From Bog-473 sp963783245 (GTDB lineage Bacteria > Actinomycetota > Acidimicrobiia > Acidimicrobiales > RAAP-2): a DNA stretch of 64,000 nucleotides. Within the stretch, counting starts at the first letter, position 1. Each line of letters begins with the position of its first letter. The stretch spans positions 1-64,000 of the forward strand of contig CAWAMS010000006.1 of NCBI GenBank assembly GCA_963783245.1. The letters run 5' to 3'. Below the pieces are notes generated by a model. It was given only the letters and a program-made list of their open reading frames with translations. It had not been told where the DNA came from and did no database searches. A program made the translations under genes and the position numbers. Shown here in pieces: positions 18,483 through 28,575 of the stretch.

Positions 18483-20906
18483 GTGGCGACGACGACACTG
18501 GGAAGCTACGAACTCGGCGAGGTCCTGGGCAGGGGCGCCATGGGTGAGGTGCACAGGGCGTCTCGAAACGGCTCTGACTCCCAGATCGCCGTCAAGGTGT
18601 TGCGCCCCGAACTGGCGGCTGATCCCGAACTGATCGCCCGGTTCCTCCAGGAGCGATCCATCCTCTGCGGCCTAGAGCATCCGAACTTGGTCCGGGTCCA
18701 CGATCTGGTGGTCGAAGGGGGCTCCGCCGCCATCGTGATGGACCTGGTCGAAGGCTCGAACCTGCGCCAAGTCCTCAACGAAGCGGGCACATTGGCCCCT
18801 GCTGACGCCGCCCGGCTCGTCTCCGAGCTGCTCTCGGCCCTCCAAGCGGTCCACGCCGTGGGGATCGTGCACCGCGACATCAAGCCCGAAAACGTCTTGG
18901 TGGGCTCGGACGGTGGGTTGCGGCTCACCGACTTTGGGATCGCCCGTCTGGCCCGTGGACCGTCACTCACCCGGATGTCGGGTCTGATTGGCACCCCTGA
19001 GTACCTCGCCCCCGAGCTGGCCGAGCGCGAACACGCCACCCCGGCCGCCGACGTCTACGCGGTCGGGATCCTCTTCTACGAGCTCTTGAGCGGGTTCACC
19101 CCGTTCTGTGGGGGCCACCCGGTCGCAGTGCTTCGTCGCCATATGGAAGAGGATCCACCTCGCCTTGCCGGGATCCTCGACGATCTATGGGACCTCATCG
19201 CCGCCATGTTGGCCAAAGAGCCCACCGCCCGGCCCAGCGTGGCCGAGGGACAGGAGCGCCTGGCCTCCATCGCACCCCGGCTCGTCGGCCTCCCTGCCCT
19301 CCCCCCGACCCGGCCAGAGCGCGAGAGCGAAGAGTCGCCCACCTCGATGAAGGTCCGAGCCATCGATCCCCAAGAGCAGGCGACCATCATTCGGGGCAAG
19401 AAGTCCAAACAGACGGCAGAGACTTCCACCAAACGACGCCGTGGCGTCATCGCCGTCGTTGCTCTCGTTGTTGTCGTCTTGGCCGGAGCGATCGTCGGCG
19501 TGGCACTCAGCCACGGAAAGTCCCCGTCGTCGCCCCATGCCTCAGCCCCAGCCACATTCGCCTTCAAGCCGCAGTCCTACCCCTCCGGACTGATTGTCGA
19601 TCGGACCTGGACACTGTCGGGGAAGACCGGAAACCAACTCCACGGCAAGCTCACCCTTGACAATGGAACAGCGGCGACTCTCCAGACCACCTACAACGAA
19701 GTAATCCCGAAGTCGGTGGCCACAAGCGCTGGGCAGGTGACCTTTGATCCAAAGCCGAACAAAGTCGTCAACCCCGATCCCGTGCTGCAATATGACGTCC
19801 ACCTTGCCAGCAAGGCTTCGACCACCATCAGCTACAGCACCGAGGTCGGCAAGACGACCGGGTCGTGGTCTCGCCGCCTCAATAATCTGGCCAACGACCA
19901 GATCAGCAACCAGACAGCGTTCCTCGCATTCACTGATCAGGCGCCGCCCCTTACCTTGGCCAGTTTTACGGTTTCACCGACCAGCCTCTCAATGACCGTT
20001 GGGCAGACTGCCCCACTGTTGATATCTGGCACGATGAACAACGGCACTCCGGCCCCAAGCCCCGCTCTCAAAGGTATCAACTGGAGCAGCGCCGACCCCA
20101 GTGTCGCTACGGTAACGCAAGACTTCGTCAGTGCGCTCGGAGCGGGCGACACCATTCTCACTGCTCAGTCCGGATCACTCGACGAATCGGTCGCCGTGAG
20201 CGTCACAGCACCGGCTGGAGAACCGTCCACGGGAAGCAAGTCTCAAACCAACAATGTTGGATCGCAACCGAACGGCGGATCAGGAACTGGGACCGCCGCA
20301 CCCACAGGGACCACCGCACCCACAGGGACCACCGCACCCACTGGGACCACCGGAACAGTCGCACCCACTGGAACCAACAAGCCGACCGGCACCACTGGGA
20401 CCACCAAGCCGACCGGAGCCACTGGAACTGCAACGGGGTCTGCACCAAAGGGACCCCTTCCAACCATTTCAGGTCTTCAGATATTTTGGGCTCAGAAGGG
20501 GAGTCCGATGTCGCCGCAGCCTGCCGCAGATATCATTGTTGTCGCCTCTGATGGTTTGGGCGACTCGTTCGGCAATACGGGGAATCCGGAGGGGGAACTC
20601 CCCACAAGCGTGACATGTAGTGTCAGCATCGTCGGCGTAGTCGCCAACCAATCCGTAGATTGTAATTCCTTCGTGCCTGATAACACGGATTCCTGCGAGG
20701 TTTATTGTCCGCTGTTGCCGAGTCGCTACGGCAGTTACACAGTCACACTTACAGTTACAAACTCGAATGGCTCAACCAAATCAAGCGCCGATCTGACTCC
20801 CTCTTCAGCGGGCGCATTCAGCAGCAACTTTGAAGGTGTCCAGCTAACAGCAGGAAGAGAATACTCCTGTCTTTCCGGGTCCGGCTTTTTCAACTCCATT
20901 GAATGA
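18483..20906 (+). CDS. Receptor-type Ser/Thr protein kinase with extracellular Ig-like domain
   Basis: GTG start with AGGAG upstream. Kinase domain 1-270: glycine loop GRGAMG (16-21), Lys38, HRD (130-132), DFG (150-152), APE-like LAPE. A single transmembrane helix spans about 321-342. The outside part has a BIG2-like domain (LSMTVGQTAPLLISG), an APTGT-repeat linker and a C-terminal domain with several cysteines. The frame stops at 20906, but a +1 shift in a T5 run near 20890 continues with TPLNEGGTGIESDYNY and ends at 21114, probably the true end. Next to an FHA-bearing secretion ATPase, it may phosphorylate the FHA ligand (inference). Confidence 0.88.
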   Translation: MATTTLGSYELGEVLGRGAMGEVHRASRNGSDSQIAVKVLRPELAADPELIARFLQERSILCGLEHPNLVRVHDLVVEGGSAAIVMDLVEGSNLRQVLNEAGTLAPADAARLVSELLSALQAVHAVGIVHRDIKPENVLVGSDGGLRLTDFGIARLARGPSLTRMSGLIGTPEYLAPELAEREHATPAADVYAVGILFYELLSGFTPFCGGHPVAVLRRHMEEDPPRLAGILDDLWDLIAAMLAKEPTARPSVAEGQERLASIAPRLVGLPALPPTRPERESEESPTSMKVRAIDPQEQATIIRGKKSKQTAETSTKRRRGVIAVVALVVVVLAGAIVGVALSHGKSPSSPHASAPATFAFKPQSYPSGLIVDRTWTLSGKTGNQLHGKLTLDNGTAATLQTTYNEVIPKSVATSAGQVTFDPKPNKVVNPDPVLQYDVHLASKASTTISYSTEVGKTTGSWSRRLNNLANDQISNQTAFLAFTDQAPPLTLASFTVSPTSLSMTVGQTAPLLISGTMNNGTPAPSPALKGINWSSADPSVATVTQDFVSALGAGDTILTAQSGSLDESVAVSVTAPAGEPSTGSKSQTNNVGSQPNGGSGTGTAAPTGTTAPTGTTAPTGTTGTVAPTGTNKPTGTTGTTKPTGATGTATGSAPKGPLPTISGLQIFWAQKGSPMSPQPAADIIVVASDGLGDSFGNTGNPEGELPTSVTCSVSIVGVVANQSVDCNSFVPDNTDSCEVYCPLLPSRYGSYTVTLTVTNSNGSTKSSADLTPSSAGAFSSNFEGVQLTAGREYSCLSGSGFFNSIE
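20291..20430 (+). repeat. 15-bp degenerate repeats encoding APTGT/KPTGT
   Basis: Units reading ACCGCACCCACAGGG and variants occur in tandem and encode a flexible Ala/Lys-Pro-Thr-Gly-Thr linker between the Ig-like domain and the distal domain of the kinase. Such linkers are often glycosylated in actinobacteria. Confidence 0.7.
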
Positions 20907-21211
20907 AGGCGGCACGGGGATAGAATCCGATTACAACTATGTTTATGCTTCTGCAGTCTGTTTTGAGACAGGCCCTACCGTCACATCAGGTGATCTGGGG
21001 CTCAACGGCACGAGCCAATCGGACGAGTGGATCTCGATCTATGGGGGAAATTGGATAAGTGCGCTCAGCCTCGTAAATCCCGGTCCAGATCTTCAGTTTC
21101 TCAAAACTTGTTAGCGATGGTTCCCTAAACATCTCAGAGCCGTAACGCAGAAGTCAAGCGCTGAATTGAACTGTTAGTCGCTTCGACGCAAGTCGGACGC
21201 CACGCCATCGC

Positions 21212-21745
21212 TCAGGCAAGCGTTCCCGCAGCTTTTTCAGTAGACACAAGTCGCGCATCGTTTGCTATTGCGGCGAATCCACTTTCGAGAAGTGGGCGGA
21301 GTGGTGTGTTCGGGGAGCTGAACGTGAGGAGACCAACCATCTCGCCGTCATCAGATTCGACAGGCAAGGTCTGAACAAGGAAAGAAGCTGGTTGTTGTCC
21401 CGGCTGGAATGTGACGCCATCCATCTGCCGAAACGCAAACGCATCGGTGTCCAATCTCGGCACGTCGGCCGAGCGCATTGTTACGACGAGCAGCGAAGCA
21501 AGGAGGAGGCCACAAGTCTCGCCATCTGTGCGAACTAATGGAAGTGAGAGGACTGCTACCAGGTCAGGATCGAGAGCGTCGACGGCGAGAAGGGAGCGAA
21601 CGGCATTCCAAGAGACGTCCACAGCCCTTGCCTCGATGCGACTCAGGGCCCGTCGAATCACAGATAGATCAAGGACGACCCAAATTCGACGAGAGATCAA
21701 GATGAAGTTGATAGTGGCGGGTTGAAGCGAGCGCTTTCTCGCCAT
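21212..21745 (-). CDS. ESX-associated protein of unknown function, possible substrate partner
   Basis: 177 residues as read; the first about 25 overlap the end of the upstream substrate gene, so the real start may lie nearer 21680. The C-terminal pattern VGLLTFSSPNTPLRPLLESGFAAIA resembles a family of small actinobacterial proteins that follow WXG100 and T7SS-substrate genes. There is no signal peptide and no membrane helix. Position directly after a putative secreted toxin suggests an immunity or chaperone role, which is inference only. Confidence 0.5.
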   Translation of the reverse strand: MARKRSLQPATINFILISRRIWVVLDLSVIRRALSRIEARAVDVSWNAVRSLLAVDALDPDLVAVLSLPLVRTDGETCGLLLASLLVVTMRSADVPRLDTDAFAFRQMDGVTFQPGQQPASFLVQTLPVESDDGEMVGLLTFSSPNTPLRPLLESGFAAIANDARLVSTEKAAGTLA

Positions 21746-23240
21746 CCAGTTGGGCTTTACTGCTGGAGTTGGTCGACGACACCCTGTACTCCTCCTGATT
21801 CTCCGGCAGGCGAATCACACCTGCCTCGTTCTGAAGGGCGCCGAGATCATCCGACGTCGAACCGTCAGTCTCGGCACTCGCCACATTTGCTGCACCAGCC
21901 GCCACGTCCGTGACGGCACCAACGAAGTTGTGTTCTTGAACGTCGACAACAACTGCTTGACCACTGGACTTTAAAGCGACTGCGCTTGTCACGTCGGTGT
22001 ACCCCGTCTTAGCCAGGTTCAAAGAGGTTGCTACGCCTTGAATCGACTGGTCAGAGAGGTCAGGCAAGGCGTTCCGGACGGCGTTCATGCCCGCCTCTCC
22101 TCCCGCGGCCATGTCACCAGCACCAAGAGCATCGCCCGCACCGAAAGCACCGAATGCAACGGTCGCGGCTCCTTCGGCGAGCAATCCTGCGTTCCAAGGT
22201 CGTACACCGTTGGCCATCTCTGCGGTCTCTCCGGCGAGAGCGAGATGCTGAGACTGCGACTGCGGCGACCACTGCAGCGGGACCAACGAACGGGATCGGA
22301 GCAAGAAACGGAGCAGCCATTGAGAGTACGTTTCCGACCACCTTCGTGTCGTTGACGAGCTCCTGAAATCCGTGGCTCTCGACTAACTCGTGTTGAAGCC
22401 TGTAGGCGTCTTCAAGCGTGCCCGCATCGAAGTTCACGACACTATGAAGAGCTCTTTTGTACATCCCCAACTCAAATACTGCCGCTGAATGGAAATCGTG
22501 GCGCACACGATCGAACCAAGAGCGCTGCCCTACGACGAAATCTCCGGCCGTTGCCATACGACTGGCGAAAGTCTCGATTGCATCAATACGCTGGTTACGT
22601 GATTCCGGCGAGCGTTGGCCTGTTCACTGGCAACTTGATTTTGAGCGGCGTTCCGAGTCGAGGTCGCCGATTTGATATCGGCACTCGCTTGGTTACGCTC
22701 GATCCACGCTGCATTCCGAGACTGCGTTGCGGCGACAATCTCCGCACTCAGCCGGGCGGCTTCAGTGTGGTTGCCCACAGCATCGGCCACCGTCTTCTCG
22801 CTCTCGAAGAGATTCACTTTGCCGTAGTACAGCCAGTATTCCTCGTTGGCCGATCCGTAACGAGCCTGCCGCCGCAGCCAGCAGCGTTTGAGGCTGAGTT
22901 CGCTTCAATTTGGGCATTCTGAGCACGGCCGAGAACTTGGATGGCCTGCTGTTCGAGGGCGATTAAGGGTACCGGCGTAGTCATGCAGGGCAAAAACCGC
23001 GTCCTGATGCGCTGTTACCAACTCTTCAAGATCAAATGGGATGACGTGAACGGACTCAGCAAATGCCTGAGCTGCAACTCCGGACCAAAGAGACGTACCA
23101 GCTTGTTCCGCCATTCCGCGTATGGACTGGCCGCTTGATACACCCTGATCAATGATGGGCTGCAGGGCGTTGGCGATGTCGGTAAATGCATCGGCAGAAC
23201 CGGGGGTGGGGTTACCGCCGAGGATTGACCAGTCTGTCAT
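21669..23240 (-). pseudogene. Putative type VII secretion substrate (T7SS-signal/WXG-like N-terminus), several frame breaks
   Basis: The N-terminus (23240 to about 22985) has the layout of T7SS secretion-signal domains: GGNPTPGSADAFTDIA, helical spacer, then TSLWSGVAAQAF with the Trp-X-Gly turn. After breaks near 22983, 22880, 22620 and 22305 the protein continues as a long helical region (FESEKTVADAVGNHTEAARL) and a glycine/proline hydrophobic segment, FLAPIPFVGPAAVVAAVAVSA, as seen before toxin tails. The C-terminal about 170 residues match no domain I know. It looks like a polymorphic-toxin-type exported protein of about 510 residues. The stop at 21669 may also be displaced by a shift. Confidence 0.6.
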
Positions 23241-23241
23241 T

Positions 23242-23568
23242 TCAGCCGCCGGCTATTGAACCGTCGATAACGCCAGTAACCGACGAGATCTCCGCATCGA
23301 TCTCCGATACGACGTGTGATTCATCGCTCTGGTAGCCCTTGAGAGTTGCGATCAATACCCGCTGCAATTCGTTAAACTGATCTGACAGTTCCGATATCCC
23401 ACTCTTTGATCGGTCGAAAAAATGTTCGATGGCCTGCGTAAGGCGTGCGTCTCCAGTGTCGCCCAGATCAAGTCTGGAAGCCGACAGGGAACCAAAGGCC
23501 GACACGAGTTGCGAGAACCCAGCTGCCAGTTGAGCCGGAAGCTCGAACTCGACCTGGAATGAGGTCAT
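23242..23568 (-). CDS. Small WXG100-like helical protein
   Basis: 108 residues, all helical, with a central FDRSKSGISELSDQFNELQRVL stretch and no membrane helix. Size and position between a WXG100 gene and a T7SS substrate fit an ESX partner protein, but the Trp-X-Gly motif is absent; the predicted turn has SKSG. Its stop codon lies next to the ATG of the substrate gene, so the two are translationally linked. Possibly the chaperone partner of the substrate. Confidence 0.6.
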   Translation of the reverse strand: MTSFQVEFELPAQLAAGFSQLVSAFGSLSASRLDLGDTGDARLTQAIEHFFDRSKSGISELSDQFNELQRVLIATLKGYQSDESHVVSEIDAEISSVTGVIDGSIAGG

Positions 23569-23633
23569 GGAATCAATACTTCTTCAAGACGGCATCTCTT
23601 GATCATCATGCCTCAATGGAAGCGTCGGTTCGA

Positions 23634-23932
23634 TCAGCTCTGGTTGAAGGAGGATGCGACGCTCTGTTCGGTCGTCTCGTACGAGGAGGCTGCATTCTGT
23701 GTCAGTTGCGCGATCCCGGTCAACGCCGAATGAAGGCCTGTGGCATCTCTTTGCCACTGATCCCAGAGCACCTCGAAATTGGGCCTGCGCAGTACCGACC
23801 CAAGTCTGATCGGAGAGGCGCAACGACGCCAGCCAAGCGTTGCAGCGTAGCTTCGACATCTGCCGCTCCGGCATTCATCTGCGCTGAGATCTCCCGGAGC
23901 TGCTCCGGAGTGACAGTTATTCCACCAGCCAT
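23634..23932 (-). pseudogene. WXG100 (EsxA/EsxB-like) protein, two frame breaks
   Basis: Three frames join into one roughly 100-residue WXG100 protein: MAGGITVTPEQLREISAQM, then the helix ending VVAPLRSD, the turn WVGTAQAQF carrying Trp-Val-Gly, and the second helix EVLWDQWQRDATGLHSALTG to SSFNQS. The order of helix, WXG turn and helix and the length are those of the ESX substrate family. The breaks near 23835 and 23780 leave every family feature intact. Confidence 0.72.
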
Positions 23933-24058
23933 GTCTTCTCTCCTCACTACCGCGAATAGAGTCCGCCAACCGGCAGGATGCCCTCGACAGCGCCAATGTA
24001 GGGCGGGATGTGGCGATGGTCAAGCAGAACCCTTGCTTCCGCCGCTCGATGGCGTCTG

Positions 24059-27000
24059 CTAATCTGCACCATCCGATGGCCCCCTGCCCGCGATCTGAAT
24101 CGCCCGCCCCGCCGGCCCGCTGAACAGACTGGTCTTAGGTAAACGCACGCCAAAAATTTCGGCGTCGGTTGAGGCGCACTTGGGCTGAGAAGCAGTCCGG
24201 CACGTGATTTCCTTGCCTCGCCGACGAGACCACGAAACGAAACTGCGTTCAACTCGGACGTGTTTCCTGCGATCACGATGCTCCGGCTGTGGTCCCGCCC
24301 CGTCTTGAGCATGCCCTCTAGGGTCGCTGCCAGCGGTGTATCGAGGATCTGTTCCACGTCGTCGACCAGGATCGCAAGAGGACCGACCTCGGTTATCGCA
24401 GCAAAAGAGAGCTCGTCCGAGGAGGTGACTCGGGCGTTCAGTACAGCCAGTACCCCCGGTTCGCCGACGATTCGTTCCAGCGGCGATGGAAGCGAGACAA
24501 TGGCGACGATCGAAGTGCCTCCCTTTGCAAGCGATTTGGCGAAGGCGACGAGCGTGTTGCTCCTGACCGGATCTACGGGGTACCAAGCACGACATAACCC
24601 GGTCCATCGCCGAGGAGGTCGACGTCGATCCGATCGAGGCGATTGCCCTCCAACACCAATCGACGCACGAAGGGGTTGCCGGTCATTCGGGCCCAAGCTT
24701 GCGACCAGCATCGGCGTGGGCGACGTCGGAAGGTAGGACGGCAATGGGCTCCGGGAGCGAGGACTTTGGGACGCTCGCAGCCAAAGAAGTGCACTGATCG
24801 GCGATCCCGACGCAGGGCAGACACTTGAGCTGGCCCGGTCGCCTCCATTGACAGCGTCGCCACCTGGATCTCGCTGTCCAGAGTCGGCCCGGAAGGCCCT
24901 GCCGGAGGGAATCTCGTCACGGAAGATTGCGGGAATTCAAACCGGCGAGGGAATAACTGGACCGATCGTTGAGACGAAGAACCAACCGGAATTCTGTCAT
25001 TGTGGCCATGCGACCGGTGAGGACACGTCCGATCGCCAGTGATGACGACACGCACGCCCGCACCCGGACCTTCTCTGAGCGAGATGCTGGAAGGACGCCA
25101 CCAAACGGCCCCCGATCGGTTCCTTCGAAGGCGGTCGTGAATCCTTCCCAGCGGTCAAGAAGAACCACTACGTACGGCAACTTCTGGTCCGCTGGCACCG
25201 AAGTCCGCTGGTCGGCGACGTTCGAGAAGCCACCCATCGACAGTGTGCGCTGCCGATGTTCGATGTCAGCGAGAAGTTTGGTGATGAGTCGATCGGTTCG
25301 TTCAACTTCGGTCCGCGAGACCACCGCACCACAGTGAGGGAGATCGGCAAGAGACAGGAGGGCTCCGTTGCCGCAATCGATGGCGTACATGTGGAGGTCA
25401 GCCCGGGCTCATGCTGCTGGCGGCCGATGCGGCAATCGTTCGCAACAAAGTGGAACGGCCGGATCCCGGGTCCGCCGGCACACAAGGAGGTGGCCACCAA
25501 ACTCGATATCGAGGGATGCCACGGAACGGGCCTGTTCGGCTGGAATGTCCTCAAGGCCGAAGGGGATTCCTCCTAGGGGAGGACCAGATGCGCCCGGCCG
25601 GCCACGTCGGAGAGGAGCAGCGTACTCGGGTAAAGGGGGAAGCCACGGGCTGGAAGTCGGGGGGACTCCTCAGACGCTTCTGTCGCTGCGACGATTTCTT
25701 GGACCAGCAGGGTGAGATCCGTTTCGTCGTTGAGAACCAACACCCGCTGCTCGGGTTTCGGTTGGTAAATCGTCTCGGGTGTGACTACCCGAAGGGAGGG
25801 CTGAGAACCGTCGGCGACCAGATCGCGCCGCCGCCCCCCCACCCGGGCCGCCTGGAACTCGAGTAGCTGTTCGTGGCCGATACGGATGTAGCCCCGCCCG
25901 GGATTGGACTTGGCGATGCGCGCCGCCAACTGGCTGTCGATGACATCTGTGCTGTCCATGGCGTCCGTGACCCGCATGGCGATCCGAAGGTTGGTGTTGG
26001 TCTTGATCGCAGGGCGACACCACTCCGGCTGGACGTTGGGTGGCCAAGGATGCAGGTGGATTCCCAAGGGACCGTCCCCGGCGGCCCAGGTCGACCAAGC
26101 CATCGACGAACTCAGGTATCTCCTCGACCAATGAGGCGAATTCGTCGATCACGATGAGGATGCGGGCCAACGTCGGTGCGGAAGACGATGTCGGCCGATC
26201 TGCCCTCGAGGACAGCGCCAGTAGTCGTCGATGTCCTTCACTCCTGCAGTTCGGAAGAGCTCGCTCCCGGTCGTCTCAACTCTGAGCAGCCAGGGAGGTC
26301 AGCGCTCGCTCAGTGAGGTGGCCATCGAGGTCGGTCACCATTCCCACGGTATGGGGCAGTCGAGCACAGGCTTTGAAATGCGCTGCCCGCCCTTGTAGTC
26401 GACGAGCACGAAGTTCAGCGCGTCGGGGCGGTTGGCCACCGCCCAAGCTGGCAATCAGCGTCTGGAGCAGCTCGCTCTTTCCTGAGCCAGTCGTGCCTGC
26501 AACCAATCCGTGAGGACCGTCGTGTTGAAGGTCGACTTCAAGGGAGCCGGCAGGCGGTAGCCCCGATAACAGCCGACGTGGTCCTCCCGCCCACTTCCCA
26601 ACCCGCGACGAGCGCTGTCGGCCGTCGGGTGGTTCCAATCCGAGGAGATCGAGGAGGACAAGCGAATCGGGAAGTCCAGCGCCTGATCCTTTTTGACGAT
26701 CAAGCCGCAGCGGAGCCAACGCCCTGGCGGTCTCCTCAGCCCAATCGGGATTTACCTGGTCGGGTGCCACATCGCTGAGCACCGATCCGTCGGAGAGACG
26801 AAGTTCGAGCCGATTATGCTCACCGATCGGGAAGTTGACCACCGCGCGACATTCCTCGGGAAGTTGCGCATCGCTTTCGGCAAGGCAGATGCAGTAGACG
26901 TCTACCGTTGGTCCAAGTGCGAGAATCTTGGCAACTGACGGGTGTGATCGCATTCGGGACGCTGCACCGAGGACGACCACAATCGCCGACTCTCGCTGGA

Positions 27001-28466
27001 CATGATCGCCAGCTCGTGTCGCGTTCTTGATCTCAATCCGGCGGTCGATGGTTGCAGCGACCTGGTCAGCCAACGGAGAAAATAGCGTCATCCGTGAGGC
27101 CGACGCTGGCGGTGCTTTCACTTTGGGTCATCCGAAGGTGCGGAAGCCACATGGACCAGTTCCACCTTTGCAATGGCTCACCCGCTATGAAGAACAACGA
27201 GTCGGACATCGTCTGGGGCATGCAGTGTCGCAATCTGGGTCACCAACCACCGGGTAAGCGCTTGCACTTCGGCACTACCACCCGCCACCCCAAGTACACC
27301 TACTTGGGCCAAGATTCACGGTCGCGGGAACCTGGTGGAGAACTGGTCGCTTCTCGGGAAGCGAATCGGCAACGTCGGGGCGAGCCCCACCGATGAGCTC
27401 AACCGAAGACGTTCGGTCGGCCAAGCCGACTCTGAGGTTCATGAAGTCGGGGTCGCTCCGCCGCCGTTCCCACAGTTGGACGAGGGGGCCGCTAGCGATC
27501 GCCGCTATTTCACGCTGGATCGGGCGAAGGCGCTCCGCAGAGAGAGCGTCTCTCGGTCGAGAGCGGTTTTCAGTTCCTCCGTGTAGAGGGCTTTCCGCTC
27601 TTGATACTTGACCACCGCACCCCTGTGTGACCGAGTGCCCTTTCGGCGATCCGTCATATACGTGCTCACCGCCATCGCTGGGGAAAGGAGCGCAAAGAGA
27701 ATGAAGATCGGCTTCACCAGTAGGGCCATAACTCCCCCGATGAGAAGCGGGAGAACTATTCCAGCAATGGAAAACGCACTCCTTTGTCGTTCCCCTGGTG
27801 GAACTGGCACGGAGATTCTACGCCGCCTCGGGTTGGGCAAGAATCCGAGGCGGTCGGTTGAACTTATGTATCCCGCTCTCGTTCGACGTCCACCATGGCG
27901 GTTGGTCCCGATGCGAGCGTTAATGTCAGCATCGAATCGCCGATCTCAACTATTTCGCCGGCGGAAAGGCGGGTCGGAGTCTTCAGCTCGATTCCGCCCA
28001 CAAGTGTCCCGTTACTCGACACAAGATCTTCAATCACTGCGCCTTCGGCGTCAAGCCGCAGGCGGACGTGTTGGCGAGAAACCTCGCCGTCGGAAGGAAG
28101 CCTGAGATCTGCGCCCTTCGAGCGGCCGATGACGTAGGAGCCGGACCCCAGCGTCCAGGTTGTTCCGGCGTCAGGACCTCCCACGACCCGAAGGTGCCCA
28201 ACTATCTCATCTGGCTCAATTTCAGGTAACAGACCTTCACTCGGCGCGTCCACGGGGACAGCCGGCGCGGCTTGAAGAATGGCCCCGTCGGAGAATCCCA
28301 CGTCAGTGAGAAGGTCTGCGGGCAAGAGGCGACGTCCGTTCATTCGCCATTCTGACGGACGGTCGACGAACTGAGTGAGTAACGGATCGATGTCTCTAAC
28401 GCACGCTCCTGTTGGCGCTGTGAGCGCAACGTCGTGGTTTGCGCCGGAGCGAAGATCCGAAATCAG
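24059..28466 (-). pseudogene. FHA-fused EccC-type type VII secretion ATPase, many frame breaks and no start codon
   Basis: Reading across frames gives an about 1,460-residue EccC/EssC-like motor. In order: an N-terminal ubiquitin-like part (LVLISDLRSGANHDV), an FHA domain at about 28140-27930 (IGRS, SRQH, SSNGT), two membrane helices at 27765-27654, a linker with LWERRRSDPDF, ATPase 1 with Walker A GTTGSGKS (26474-26497), VLVDYKGG and Walker B LIVIDEFA near 26150, the arm RVTDAMDSTDVID, ATPase 2 (LPYVVVLLDRWEGF) and a degenerate ATPase 3 (NPFVRRLVLEG, LAILVDDVEQ). At least twelve shifts occur. The 5' end merges into a TetR remnant with no ATG, GTG or TTG in frame. Confidence 0.75.
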
Positions 28467-28547
28467 GACGAGGAACGCGACCTGGTGCAGATCATGCAGG
28501 AGTCGCTCGAGGAGTTGAAGGTGTTGACCGGAGGGGCTCCGACCTGA
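28461..28547 (+). pseudogene. 3' remnant of a TetR-family gene at the island edge
   Basis: On the plus strand the frame reads NQDEERDLVQIMQESLEELK and ends VLTGGAPT at the TGA 28545-28547. This aligns with the tail of the TetR protein at 17638-18200 (ERDLTVLMRESLSELK). The DNA is similar but not identical. No upstream TetR sequence remains; instead the EccC coding sequence begins here on the other strand. It marks a recombination or assembly junction. Confidence 0.65.
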
Positions 28548-28575
28548 CCGCACCGCGGCGCCTGGCCCCGTGGGG

